64,000 nt of DNA, taken from the NCBI GenBank assembly GCA_002376235.1, contig DFNX01000003.1, positions 310,001-374,000 on the forward strand, given 5' to 3'. The notes below the pieces were generated by a model. That model saw only the letters and a list, made by a program, of their open reading frames with translations, made no database searches and was not told the origin of the DNA. Source of the stretch: Neorhizobium sp. UBA3556. Its GTDB lineage: Bacteria > Pseudomonadota > Alphaproteobacteria > Rhizobiales > Rhizobiaceae. This document shows, in pieces, positions 22,635 through 31,409 of the stretch. The position numbers and the translations under genes are program-made. Every line of letters starts with the position of its first letter. The stretch's first letter is position 1.

Positions 22635-24227
22635 TCAGGCGGCTGCCCGGATGATTTCGCGAGCCGGACCGTATTCCTTTTTCGAAGTAGCCTGAAAGGT
22701 GATGAAATCTGCCGCTTCCAGCGGCTTGGAGAAGAGCCAGCCCTGGCCGTAATCCACGCCGTGATCACGCAGATATTTCGCCTGTTCCTCGGTTTCGATG
22801 CCCTCGCCAACCGATAGCAGGCCGAGTTCCTTGGCCATGGCGATGATGTGGCCGGTTACCGCACTGGTCGCCGTGCCCTTGTCGATCGTATCGATGAAGG
22901 ACTTGTCGATCTTCAAAGCATCCATCGGCAGGCCCTGCAGATATTGCAGGCTGGAATAACCGGTGCCGAAATCGTCGATGGCCACCGAATATCCCCGATC
23001 ACGGGCACGGGCAAGCGTTCTTCTGGCGGCATCGACGTCGATGAAACCACGCTCTGTCGCCTCCAGCAGGATCTGCTGGTTGCGGATGCCGCTCGGCGGC
23101 AGCTTTTCGCCAAGCATGTCGAGGAACCGGCCGGTCTTGATGTCGTCAGCGCAGAGATTGATCGCAACATGCAGGCCACGATCCTTGTTGAGCAGCGGTC
23201 CGAGATCGCGGATGACGGCATCCATCACCTGGTCAGTAATCTGCTTGATGACGCCGGTTTCTTCCGCCAGCGGAATGAAGAGATCGGGCCGGACCAGCGA
23301 ACCATCAGGCTGCTTCCATCGCACCAGCGCTTCGGCACCGACGCAGATATTGGTCTTCAATTCGATGATCGGCTGGTAGTGGACGACGAATTCGCGGTTC
23401 TGGACCGCCATTTCCAGCTCGCCACGGGGCGAAAGCCGGCGCTTGGACATGAAGATAACGATGCCGACAATGAAGGTGGAGATGAACAGCCCGACCGGCA
23501 GCAACAGCAGCAATTCGGCCATCAGCCCATTGTGAACTACGCTTACGGAGTGGGATATGACGGCATTGACTCCATCGGCGCTGACGCGGGCGAACATCAT
23601 GTCACCATCGATGCCGCGCGCCTCTCCGGTCAGGTGACGTCTGGCAAAATCGATGTCGACTTCGTTGCGCATACTGGCCAGATGCCCTTCTCCTCCGAAA
23701 AGGGCCAGCGACGTTTCGGGCATCATGCCGATGGAGGTAAAGCGCGCCGGCGGCACCAGAACCATATGGCTGCCCAGCCGCAACGCGGTCATTCGTTTGG
23801 CGATACCGTCCGCGGGGCGTACGCCAAACGTGACATCAAGCCCTTCCGGCGTGCGATAATCGGCCTGCGGCTGGTGGATCACCCTCGTCACCCTACCCCA
23901 GGTGGTGCATTTGACGACCCCGTTTTCCAGGTAGTTGATCTCGCTTGCCGCATCGTTGTTCAGCGTCATGATGCGCATGACCGAGACATGGGTCGGCGCG
24001 CAACGCTCAAGCGTGGAACTTTCCATTTCCGACAGCACTCGCTGGGCTTCGGCATAGGTCTGCTGCGCTCGTTCGATCGCCCGGTGACCGACATTCTCCA
24101 GAACATCCAGTTCCTTGCCAATGGCGATCTGCCATGACGCATAGGCCATGAGCGCAAGCGGCGCGATGGCGCCTGCAATGGCCAGCAACCCACCCAGGGC
24201 GATTACCCGCGCTCTTCTCCTTGGCAT
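22635..24227 (-). CDS. CSS-motif EAL cyclic di-GMP phosphodiesterase
   Basis: 530 residues. Two transmembrane helices (about 10-32 and 235-262) enclose a periplasmic sensor domain; the cysteines lie in LERCAPTHV and GVVKCTTWG, so the second place has CTT instead of the name-giving CSS. The EAL domain (about 270-515) has the catalytic residues: EALVRW, INLCADDI, LLEATERG, AIDDFGTGYSSL, KIDKSFID and GEGIETEEQ. In this family loss of the periplasmic disulfide, controlled by DsbA/DsbB, activates the enzyme. It probably opposes the neighbouring cyclase. Confidence 0.88.
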   Translation of the reverse strand: MPRRRARVIALGGLLAIAGAIAPLALMAYASWQIAIGKELDVLENVGHRAIERAQQTYAEAQRVLSEMESSTLERCAPTHVSVMRIMTLNNDAASEINYLENGVVKCTTWGRVTRVIHQPQADYRTPEGLDVTFGVRPADGIAKRMTALRLGSHMVLVPPARFTSIGMMPETSLALFGGEGHLASMRNEVDIDFARRHLTGEARGIDGDMMFARVSADGVNAVISHSVSVVHNGLMAELLLLLPVGLFISTFIVGIVIFMSKRRLSPRGELEMAVQNREFVVHYQPIIELKTNICVGAEALVRWKQPDGSLVRPDLFIPLAEETGVIKQITDQVMDAVIRDLGPLLNKDRGLHVAINLCADDIKTGRFLDMLGEKLPPSGIRNQQILLEATERGFIDVDAARRTLARARDRGYSVAIDDFGTGYSSLQYLQGLPMDALKIDKSFIDTIDKGTATSAVTGHIIAMAKELGLLSVGEGIETEEQAKYLRDHGVDYGQGWLFSKPLEAADFITFQATSKKEYGPAREIIRAAA

Positions 24228-24314
24228 ACCTTATCCCTGTTCGAACCGATAAGAGTAGGTCAGTGGCCACCATCAGACCAATGACTTACTATTTTTCTAA
24301 TCGGCAGCGACGTT

Positions 24315-25223
24315 TCAATTATTCTGCGAAATTTCCTTCGCCACATCGCCAATCAGTCCACGTAACCAGCGATGGGCGGGGTCATTGCGGTGTCTCACAT
24401 GCCAGGCCATCTGAACCGGAAACGTGCCGAGGTCGACCGGTGGCGCGAGCACTTTCAGCCGCGGATCGAGCGCGATGCGCCTGCAGATCAGCGTCGGCAA
24501 GGTCGTGCAGTAATCGGTGACCGCGACGAGTTCCGGGATCGACAGGAAATGCGTTACCGAAACCGCTACCTCGCGTTTCAGTCCCTGCCGTTCCAGCGAC
24601 TGGAACAGGCCGGCGCGCAGGCGACCGGGCGGCAGCATGTTGACGTGTTTCAGCCCTTCGTACTCTTCGCGCGATATGCTGTCGCCAATCTCCGGATGAT
24701 CGGCGCGCAGGACGCAGGCCAAGCCATCGTCCATCAGATGCTGGACAACGAGATTGTCGGGCGGATCGGTGAGCCTTCCCAGCACCATCGCAGTGGTGCC
24801 GGACATGATGCCGGTCTCGGCGATATCACTGCCGAAAGGCATCAATCGCAGCCGGATACCGGGCGCGACCTGACGCAGACGCTCGACGATGGCTGGCACC
24901 AGCACGAATTCCACATAGTCGTTGGGGGCGATGGTGAACAGGCGTTCGGCGGTGGCCGGATCGAAATCCTGCTGGCCGAGCATGACCTCATCCAGTTTCG
25001 CCAGAGCCTCAGCAATAGCGGGGGCGATCTCCTCGGCAAGTTCGGTCGGTTTCATACCGTAGCGTTCGCGCACGAACAAAGGATCACGCATCACGTCACG
25101 CAGCCGGTTCAGCGTGTTCGACAAGGCCGGCTGGGTCATACCCAGGCGTTCCGCGGCGCGCGTGACATTGCGTTCCTCCATAAGCACGACAAAGACCGGC
25201 AGAAGATTGAGATCGTATTTCAT
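24315..25223 (-). CDS. LysR-type transcriptional regulator
   Basis: 302 residues. HTH at the N-terminus (LLPVFVVLMEERNVTRAAERLGMTQPALSNTLNRLRDVMRD), of the NodD/SyrM-like subgroup with the DPLFVRE motif, then a full effector domain (TIAPNDYVEFVLVPAIV...). It is divergent from the DJ-1/PfpI-ABM-AKR genes starting at 25356, so it probably controls them. A palindromic stretch at 25283-25302 (TTTCCG...TCGAAA) may be its operator, but this is weak. Confidence 0.88.
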   Translation of the reverse strand: MKYDLNLLPVFVVLMEERNVTRAAERLGMTQPALSNTLNRLRDVMRDPLFVRERYGMKPTELAEEIAPAIAEALAKLDEVMLGQQDFDPATAERLFTIAPNDYVEFVLVPAIVERLRQVAPGIRLRLMPFGSDIAETGIMSGTTAMVLGRLTDPPDNLVVQHLMDDGLACVLRADHPEIGDSISREEYEGLKHVNMLPPGRLRAGLFQSLERQGLKREVAVSVTHFLSIPELVAVTDYCTTLPTLICRRIALDPRLKVLAPPVDLGTFPVQMAWHVRHRNDPAHRWLRGLIGDVAKEISQNN

Positions 25224-25355
25224 TTATTGTGACACATACTCAGTTATTCCATTAGCATGATATCTGAGATCAAGTAAATAAATTTCCGAAATGTATTCGA
25301 AAGGCGCATCGTCAGGCTGTCCAAAACGGACAGGATAACTCGAAGGAATAAGACG

Positions 25356-26153
25356 ATGAGCAAGGGCAAGGTACTGATCATCGGGTCCAATGCGACCCGG
25401 ATCGAAACCAGGGACGGGCGCACGGGTGCTACCGGCCAGTATCTCAACGAGACCGTGGTGCCGATGCTGGCCCTGATCGATGCCGGCTACGAGGTGGTGA
25501 TGGCGACGCCGAACGGCAACAAGCCGCATATCGACGAAGCCTCCGACAGCGCCGAACATTTCGGCGGTGATATTGCGGCTTACGAGAAGGCAAAAGCCTT
25601 CTGGGCAAACGACACATCGATGAACAGCGGCATGAAGCTGCGCGGCGCGATCGAACAGGGGCTCGACAATTTTGCGGCGATCTTCATCCCTGGCGGCCAG
25701 GGCCCGGTCGTCGACCTGATGATCGATCCCGACATGGGCGAGATCGCGCGGCATTTCCACGAGAAGAGCAAGCCTTCCGCCTATCTGTGCCACGGCCCGA
25801 TGGCGACGGTCGCCGCCATGCCGCATGCCCGCGAATTCCGCTCGGCGCTGATCGCCGGTGATGAGGCCAAGGCGCGTGAATGGGCGAAGGGCTGGCAATA
25901 TGCCGGTTACAGGATGACCGTCTTTTCCGACACGGAAGAAAAGGTCGTCGAGGATTATATTCTCCACGCAAAACTCTATTTCAACATGATCGAAGCACTG
26001 ACGGCTGCAGGCGGTGATGTGAGCAAGACGAAGGTGGATTTCGAGCCGAATGTCGTCATCGACCGCGAGCTGATTACCGGCCAGAACCCGCGCTCGGACC
26101 ATCCGATCGCAAAGGCACTGATCGAGATGCTGGATCGCCGGCTTAAGGGTTGA
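25356..26153 (+). CDS. DJ-1/PfpI family protein (Hsp31/glyoxalase III-like)
   Basis: 265 residues. The nucleophile elbow is AYLCHGPMA with Cys145-His146, and the acidic partner lies in TRIETRDGRTGATGQYLNE near residue 15-30. IFIPGGQGPVVDL precedes it. Large members of this family act as glutathione-independent glyoxalase III or as chaperones and detoxify methylglyoxal. The good ribosome site (GAAGGAA) fixes the ATG. First of three plus-strand genes divergent from a LysR regulator; oxidative or carbonyl stress would fit the set. Confidence 0.87.
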   Translation: MSKGKVLIIGSNATRIETRDGRTGATGQYLNETVVPMLALIDAGYEVVMATPNGNKPHIDEASDSAEHFGGDIAAYEKAKAFWANDTSMNSGMKLRGAIEQGLDNFAAIFIPGGQGPVVDLMIDPDMGEIARHFHEKSKPSAYLCHGPMATVAAMPHAREFRSALIAGDEAKAREWAKGWQYAGYRMTVFSDTEEKVVEDYILHAKLYFNMIEALTAAGGDVSKTKVDFEPNVVIDRELITGQNPRSDHPIAKALIEMLDRRLKG

Positions 26154-26228
26154 AAACTTGGCGGCGATACCGCCTCTGGCCTGCCGGCTTTCCTGGGGCG
26201 AGCCGCGTGTCTCGCCCCGCTCTTCGAG

Positions 26229-26319
26229 CCCCCACAAGGGGGAGAAGAACCTAGGCGACCGGGTTCCAATTGGGCCACGGCAGCTCGACCGAGTTAAGCC
26301 CTCCCCCTTGCGGGGAGGG
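26229..26319. repeat. Two REP-like palindromes between genes
   Basis: CCCCC-acaa-GGGGG at 26229-26242 and CCCTCCCC-cttgc-GGGGAGGG at 26299-26319, the GGGGAGA-type palindromes found between genes in Rhizobiaceae; other copies lie at 29458, 38728, 51962 and 56800-56880. Confidence 0.6.
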
Positions 26320-26369
26320 TTGGGAGGAACTTCTTCATACACGCAACGGCTCAATCAAAGGAACGCACC

Positions 26370-26669
26370 ATGACCACCAAGCCTGCCAAAATCGTCGCCA
26401 TCCTCACCGCCCTGCCCGGCAAGGCGGGTGAACTGCAGGCTCTGCTGAGCTCAATGGCTCCCTCCTGCCGCTCCGAGCCGGGTAACCTGCGCTGGGACAT
26501 CTGGCAGGATCGAGGCAACCCGGAGCGTTTCGTGCTCGATGAACTTTATGTCGACGAGGCCGCGGTTGAAGCCCATCGCGATACGCCCCATTTCAAGGAT
26601 TACGCTGCAAGGATCGGCAGCCTGGCCGAGCGGACCGCCCATGTAGTCACGCCCGTCAATCTCGCCTGA
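26370..26669 (+). CDS. Antibiotic biosynthesis monooxygenase (ABM) domain protein
   Basis: 99 residues. Ferredoxin-like ABM fold: KIVAILTALPGKAGELQALLSS as first strand and helix, RSEPGNLRWDIWQDRGNPERFV in the middle and DEAAVEAHRDTPHFKDYAARI with the conserved HxxTPHF. YgiN-like members are quinol monooxygenases. It sits 36 bases before the aldo-keto reductase gene and after the DJ-1 gene, consistent with a small quinone/aldehyde detoxification operon. Confidence 0.85.
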   Translation: MTTKPAKIVAILTALPGKAGELQALLSSMAPSCRSEPGNLRWDIWQDRGNPERFVLDELYVDEAAVEAHRDTPHFKDYAARIGSLAERTAHVVTPVNLA

Positions 26670-26704
26670 CACATAGCCCCCTTTGGAAAAACAAGGACAC
26701 CCCA

Positions 26705-27712
26705 ATGGCACTCAAGGATATTCTTCCAAGTCGGCTCGGTTTCGGCGCAGCCCCACTCGGCAACATGTTTCGCGACATTCCCGAAGACGAGGCACGCGCT
26801 ACCGTGGAGGCGGCATGGACCGACGGCATCCGCTATTACGACAACGCACCCTTTTACGGCGCAGGTCTTGCCGAGATCCGCATGGGTGACGCATTGGCCG
26901 ACAAGCCGCGCGACCAGTATGTGATCTCGACGAAGGTCGGCCGTTACATTCTCGACGAGATCGAGGATGTCAGTGCCCGCGACCAGGGCGAAAAGGCCGG
27001 CGTGTTCAGCCATGGCCTGCCCAACAAGGTGGTCAATGACTACAGCCATGACGGCACGCTGCGCTCGATCGAGCAGAGCCTGGAGCGGCTGAAGACAGAC
27101 CATATCGAGATCGCCTTCGTGCACGACCTCGCCCAGGACTTTTGGGGCGACCGGTGGCTGGAGAAATTTGAGGAAGCCCGCAATGGCGCATTCAAGGCAC
27201 TTGACCGGCTGCGCGACGAAGGAGTGATCAAGGCCTGGGGTCTTGGCGTCAACAAGGTCGAGCCGATCGAACTGCTGCTGGAACTCGACGAGCCGAAGCC
27301 CGACGCGTTTCTGCTGGCCGGCCGTTATACGCTGCTCGACCATGACAGAGCGCTGCAGCGGGTGATGCCGATGGTGGCGGAAAGAGGCTTGGGCGTTGTC
27401 GTCGGCGGGCCTTACAGTTCGGGCGCGCTCGTCGGCGGGCCGAATTTCGAATACGCGCCGATCAAGCCTGACATGGCTCAGAAGATCGCGAAGATCAAGG
27501 CAATCGCTGACCGGCACGGCGTCAGCATGAAGGCTGCAGGCCTGCAGTTCTCGCTCGCAAACCCGGCCGTTGCCGCCGTCATTCCCGGCGCCAGCCAGCC
27601 TTCTCGGATTGCCGAAGACAGTGCAGCCTTGAAGGAGGTCGTGCCCGCCGATTTCTGGCGGGAATTGCGGGCGGAAAAACTGGTGAACCCGGCCGCACCG
27701 CTGCCGGCTTGA
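26705..27712 (+). CDS. Aldo/keto reductase (aldose or fucose dehydrogenase type)
   Basis: 335 residues. NAD(P)-dependent TIM barrel with the AKR tetrad: Asp and Tyr in YYDNAPFYGAGLAE (about 46-60), Lys in ISTKVGRYI and His in AFVHDLAQ. The cofactor end has IPGASQPSRIAEDSAAL. ALKDILPSRLGFGAAPLGNMF at the start is typical of the L-fucose/D-threo-aldose 1-dehydrogenase subgroup, but the true substrate is open. A clear terminator follows, ending the unit that begins at 25356. Confidence 0.88.
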   Translation: MALKDILPSRLGFGAAPLGNMFRDIPEDEARATVEAAWTDGIRYYDNAPFYGAGLAEIRMGDALADKPRDQYVISTKVGRYILDEIEDVSARDQGEKAGVFSHGLPNKVVNDYSHDGTLRSIEQSLERLKTDHIEIAFVHDLAQDFWGDRWLEKFEEARNGAFKALDRLRDEGVIKAWGLGVNKVEPIELLLELDEPKPDAFLLAGRYTLLDHDRALQRVMPMVAERGLGVVVGGPYSSGALVGGPNFEYAPIKPDMAQKIAKIKAIADRHGVSMKAAGLQFSLANPAVAAVIPGASQPSRIAEDSAALKEVVPADFWRELRAEKLVNPAAPLPA

Positions 27713-27744
27713 GCAGGTCTCTCCGCTCCCACTCCCAGTAGATC

Positions 27745-27777
27745 ATGCCCCGGCAGGTTTTCCGCCGGGGCATTTTT
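27745..27777 (+). terminator. Rho-independent terminator after the aldo/keto reductase
   Basis: ATGCCCCGGC (27745-27754) pairs perfectly with GCCGGGGCAT (27764-27773), followed by TTTTT. Confidence 0.85.
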
Positions 27778-27778
27778 G

Positions 27779-28597
27779 TCAGTTGGCCATGGTCGAGCGA
27801 TGCGCCCAGCCGGTCATGCGGCGCTCGAGAAAGGCCATTAGCGAATACATGGCGATGCCTTCAACGGCGAGCGCGAGCAGCCCTGCAAAGACCAGCGGCA
27901 CGTTGAACTGGCTTTGCGCCGAGGCCATCATGTTGCCGAGGCCGTAATTCGACGCCACCGTCTCGCTGAGCACCGAGCCGACGAAGGCAAGCGTGATGGC
28001 GATCTTCAGCGAGCCGAAGAAATAGGGCATCGAGCGCGGAATGCCGACCTTGAGCATGATGTCGAGCTTCTTTGCCCCCAATGCCCTGAGCACATCCTCC
28101 GTCTCCGGCTCGATGGTGGCGAGCCCCGTGGCGACATTCACCACGATCGGGAAGAAGGAGATGAGGAAAGCAGTGATGACGGCGGGAATGGTGCCGATGC
28201 CGAACCAGATGACGAGGATCGGCACGACGGCGACCTTGGGGATGGCGTTGAAGCCGATCATGATCGGGTAAAGACCGGCATAGATCGTCTTCGACCAGCC
28301 GATGAACAGGCCGATCACCAGCCCGCCGATCACGGCCAAGCCGAAACCGAGCGTGGTGGTGAACAGCGTCTGGGCCGAGTTCTTCAGGAGCGGCGACCAG
28401 TATTGCACGACCGCCTGAAAAATGCGGCTTGGGGCCGGCAGGATGGTGACCGGCGTGCCGAGACCCCACACCAAGAGTTCCCAGAAGAGAAACATGCCGA
28501 GGGTGAACAGCCAGGGGGCTGCCTTGACCCAGTTGATGCGCGCGGGCTGTTTTGCGATTGCGGGTGTTGCGGCGGTGTTTTCCGTTGTCATGGTCAT
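27779..28597 (-). CDS. ABC transporter permease (SsuC/TauC type)
   Basis: 272 residues with six transmembrane helices and the BPD_transp_1 signature around residue 165-195 (EDVLRALGAKKLDIMLKVGIPRSMPYF), which contacts the ATPase. It forms the channel of an NMT1/TauA-type importer. Its ATG overlaps the ATPase stop (ATGA), so the two are translated together. Confidence 0.88.
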   Translation of the reverse strand: MTMTTENTAATPAIAKQPARINWVKAAPWLFTLGMFLFWELLVWGLGTPVTILPAPSRIFQAVVQYWSPLLKNSAQTLFTTTLGFGLAVIGGLVIGLFIGWSKTIYAGLYPIMIGFNAIPKVAVVPILVIWFGIGTIPAVITAFLISFFPIVVNVATGLATIEPETEDVLRALGAKKLDIMLKVGIPRSMPYFFGSLKIAITLAFVGSVLSETVASNYGLGNMMASAQSQFNVPLVFAGLLALAVEGIAMYSLMAFLERRMTGWAHRSTMAN

Positions 28598-29382
28598 GCG
28601 GTCGCCCTCGCCTGCGCAATCTCGCCGTGAAGCTGGTGCACGAGGTCGTTGAACCTCGTTTCATACATGATCTCGAGGTCGCGCGGCCGCTCGAAGGGCA
28701 CGCGATGCTCTTTCAGGATACGGCCCGGCCGCGCGCTCATGACAAAGATCTTGTCGGCGAGAAAGGCCGCCTCGCGCAGGTCATGGGTGACGAGAACGAT
28801 GGTGACGCCCTGTGCTGCGTGAAGATCGCGGATGACGCACCACAACTCTTCACGGGTAAAGGCATCGAGCGCGCCGAAAGGTTCGTCGAGCATCAAGAGT
28901 TCCGGCTCGTGGATGAGGGCGCGACACAGGTTTGCGCGCTGCTGCATGCCACCGGAAAGCTGCCAGGGGAATTTCGCGCCAAAACCCTTGAGGCCAACGA
29001 GTTCAAGCAGATGCTCGGCCTTCTCGATATATTCCTTTTTGTTGGCGCGCAGGCGATGGCGGTGGCGTTCGACGATTTCGAGCGGCAGGAGGATGTTTTC
29101 CAGCGTCGTGCGCCAGGGCAGCATGGTCGGGTTCTGGAAGGCCATGCCAACGATCGAGACGGGTTGGGTGACATGCTGGCCGGCGACGATGACGGTGCCG
29201 ACCTGCGGGATATGCAGACCGGTGACGAGCTTCATCAGCGTGGACTTGCCGCAGCCGGACGGCCCGACGACAGCGGCGAAATCGCCCTTGTCGACGCGCA
29301 TGGTGAGGCCGGAGACCGCAAGCGTGCCTTCCGCGCCGCCATAACGCATGTCGACGTCATCGATGGATACGAGGTGTGCCAT
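28594..29382 (-). CDS. ABC transporter ATPase (SsuB/TauB type)
   Basis: 262 residues. Walker A GPSGCGKST at about 41-49, Q-loop MAFQNPTMLPW, signature LSGGMQQRANLCRAL and Walker B LLMLDEPFGALD, then the H-loop VLVTHDLREA. Typical of ATPases for taurine, sulfonate, nitrate or pyrimidine-precursor import. Middle gene of the substrate-binding, ATPase, permease unit. Confidence 0.93.
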   Translation of the reverse strand: MAHLVSIDDVDMRYGGAEGTLAVSGLTMRVDKGDFAAVVGPSGCGKSTLMKLVTGLHIPQVGTVIVAGQHVTQPVSIVGMAFQNPTMLPWRTTLENILLPLEIVERHRHRLRANKKEYIEKAEHLLELVGLKGFGAKFPWQLSGGMQQRANLCRALIHEPELLMLDEPFGALDAFTREELWCVIRDLHAAQGVTIVLVTHDLREAAFLADKIFVMSARPGRILKEHRVPFERPRDLEIMYETRFNDLVHQLHGEIAQARATA

Positions 29383-29457
29383 GGGGGTGTTCTTTCGGGT
29401 TATGTCGTGGTGCCGGCAGCCGCTCAGTCTTCGCTTTGCCCCTCATCCGCCTGCCGG

Positions 29458-29485
29458 CACCTCTCCTCGCGCGCGGGGAGAGGTG
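29458..29485. repeat. REP-like palindrome
   Basis: CACCTCTCC pairs with GGAGAGGTG around TCGCGCGCGG. It lies between the substrate-binding gene and the ATPase gene of the ABC operon, where it may lower downstream expression or protect the upstream mRNA. Confidence 0.6.
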
Positions 29486-29542
29486 GAGCGCCGCATGCTG
29501 CGCTCTGGGTGAGAGGCAAAGGCGGTAGCAGTGAAGTCTGTC

Positions 29543-30574
29543 TTACGGCAGCATCCGCTCCGCCTTTTCCGGCAGGAAGCTGGCGTCAAACACCTGTTCG
29601 GCCTTGATTGCGCCCTTCAACCCCATGGAAATCTTCAGCGTCTCGATGGAAGCCGAAAGCCTTGCCATGTCGACGCCGCCGATGCCGTTTTCGACCACGT
29701 AGGGCGTCTTGATATTCATGGCGTTTGCCATGGTCAGGCGCTCAAGCTCGATATCCGGGTTGAGCGTTTCGTTACGCTTCAACACGGCATCGACCCCTTC
29801 CTTCGGATTGGCGACGGCTGCGGCAAAACCTTTTGCCAGCGCCTTCATGAAACCCTTCACCGCTTCCGGATTTTCCTTGGCGAAATCGGTATTTACCAGC
29901 ACCGAGTTGCCGTAGAGATTCAAGCCGTGCTCGGCCATCAGGATGGTCGCGATATCGTCATCGGCGATCCCTTGCGCCTTCAGATTGAGGATGACCGAGA
30001 AGGCAAAACCGAAGACGGCGTCGACATCACCCTTGGCGAGCATCGGCTCGCGTACCGGAAAGCCGATCGACTCGATGGTGATCTTGCTGTCGTCGATCTT
30101 GGCCACCTGCTTGAAGGCCTTCCACTGGGCGAATGCGCCATCCGGCGGCGGCGCGCCGAGCTTCTTGCCTTCGAGCGACTTGGGATCACCGGTGACGCCG
30201 AGCGACTTGCGGCCGACGACAGCAAAGGTCGGGCGCTCATAGATCATCATCGCCGCCTTGACCTTCTGCGACGGGTCTTCATCGAGGAATTTTATCAGCG
30301 AGTTGATGTCGCCGAAGCCCATCTGGTAGGTACCGGTCGCGACACGCGGAATGGCTTCCACCGAACCGTTGCCGGTATCGATCGTGACGTTCAGCCCCTC
30401 TTCCTTGAAATAGCCCTTGTCCACGGCGAGCAGAAACCCGGCTGCCGGGCCTTCGAATTTCCAGTCGAGCGTGAACTTGATCGAGGTTTCGGCAAAGGCC
30501 GGGGCCGAGAACCCGGCGGTGAGCGCCACCGTGGCAAGAGCGGCAAGTTTGGTTAGATATCGACGCGTCAGCAT
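29543..30574 (-). CDS. NMT1/THI5-type ABC substrate-binding protein
   Basis: 343 residues. Signal peptide with cleavage after FSAPAFA (about residue 28), no lipobox. The mature part has IKFTLDWKFEGPAAGFLLAVDKGYFKEEGLNV, the opening of the NMT1/SsuA-like family, then GFGDINSLIKFL and PDGAFAQWKAF. Substrates of this family include taurine, aromatic sulfonates and the thiamine precursor HMP; I see no TPP riboswitch upstream, which speaks against the last. The ATG at 30574 starts the signal peptide; the frame before it is not coding. Confidence 0.87.
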   Translation of the reverse strand: MLTRRYLTKLAALATVALTAGFSAPAFAETSIKFTLDWKFEGPAAGFLLAVDKGYFKEEGLNVTIDTGNGSVEAIPRVATGTYQMGFGDINSLIKFLDEDPSQKVKAAMMIYERPTFAVVGRKSLGVTGDPKSLEGKKLGAPPPDGAFAQWKAFKQVAKIDDSKITIESIGFPVREPMLAKGDVDAVFGFAFSVILNLKAQGIADDDIATILMAEHGLNLYGNSVLVNTDFAKENPEAVKGFMKALAKGFAAAVANPKEGVDAVLKRNETLNPDIELERLTMANAMNIKTPYVVENGIGGVDMARLSASIETLKISMGLKGAIKAEQVFDASFLPEKAERMLP

Positions 30575-30866
30575 TATGTTCCCCTGCTGGTTGTTATTGC
30601 CCCATAAAAAACGACAAATCGACAACCGCGCAAGTGGGAATTGCACATTTAATCATCAATATTTCGAGTGCTTATTTTCAAATCACAAATTTGACGGCCT
30701 CACCATCACAGCAAGCCACATTCAGACTGGCCGCGCGATCCCGCAACCCGTAGCAGGCACAGGGGCAGGAACGGGTTAACCGTGACAGAAAAGAAGATGA
30801 GACCAACCTAAATTACGATTGCCGATCCCGACAGCTGGCCTATTTTCTCCACCTGGAGGACGAAGC

Positions 30867-30956
30867 ATGCGCATAAAGCTATTTCTTGCCTGCGTGGCGG
30901 TGTTGACCGTCGCATGGCTTACAGGCCTTTTTGCATTGGTATGGTCGCTGATCTGA
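30867..30956 (+). CDS. 29-residue single-helix membrane peptide
   Basis: A strong ribosome site (GGAGG about 30857) precedes ATG 30867. The peptide is one hydrophobic helix behind a basic start (MRIKLFLACVAVLTVAWL) and ends at TGA 30954. No family recognised. The start signal and membrane character favour a real small protein over chance. Confidence 0.5.
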   Translation: MRIKLFLACVAVLTVAWLTGLFALVWSLI

Positions 30957-30968
30957 ACCCGGGACGCC

Positions 30969-31178
30969 CTATCTGCGGCGGTTCTTCTCAGCTACCGACA
31001 AGGCAATGACGGCGCCGAAATAACCGACCTGCATGAGGGCGAGAGACGCTGCACCAAAGCCCATGGCCCACCAGAAACCATCGCCCGAGATCAGACTGGC
31101 GCAAGTAACGATGGCCGACATGACCAGCATTTTCAGAAAACCGCAGGGCAGCTGAAGATGGCGAAAAAGGTTTTCCAT
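30969..31178 (-). CDS. ExoX/SyrA-like small membrane protein (exopolysaccharide regulation)
   Basis: 69 residues from ATG 31178, behind GGGGGAG. Two transmembrane helices (about 15-33 and 40-62) with LALMQVGYFGAVIAL, which resembles the LLQVGYFLAVL segment of ExoX/SyrA exopolysaccharide repressors of rhizobia as I remember them. Members bind the inner membrane and lower or raise succinoglycan synthesis. Similarity is short, so the role is tentative. Confidence 0.55.
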   Translation of the reverse strand: MENLFRHLQLPCGFLKMLVMSAIVTCASLISGDGFWWAMGFGAASLALMQVGYFGAVIALSVAEKNRRR

Positions 31179-31409
31179 GCACTCCCCCAACAATTAACTG
31201 GACATTAACTTATCTCAACTTGTCGATACGTCATACCCCATATGAGTGATGTTTATTCGAATTTCGAAATACTCTCACCGCAGCTCTTTTTTCGTAGAAA
31301 GGACAGAGTTCCAGAGCCGACAGCCATCGAGATGACGGCTTATTGACCTGCAAACGGCTCGCACCGTGCTAAAGCGTCCCCTCATAGACACCCAGGCATA
31401 GGAGCCACC

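Noticed and set aside
30575..30866. TPP riboswitch before the NMT1/THI5-type transporter genes
   Set aside because: I looked for the conserved CTGAGA and the paired helices and found none; a thiamine-precursor role is therefore not supported.
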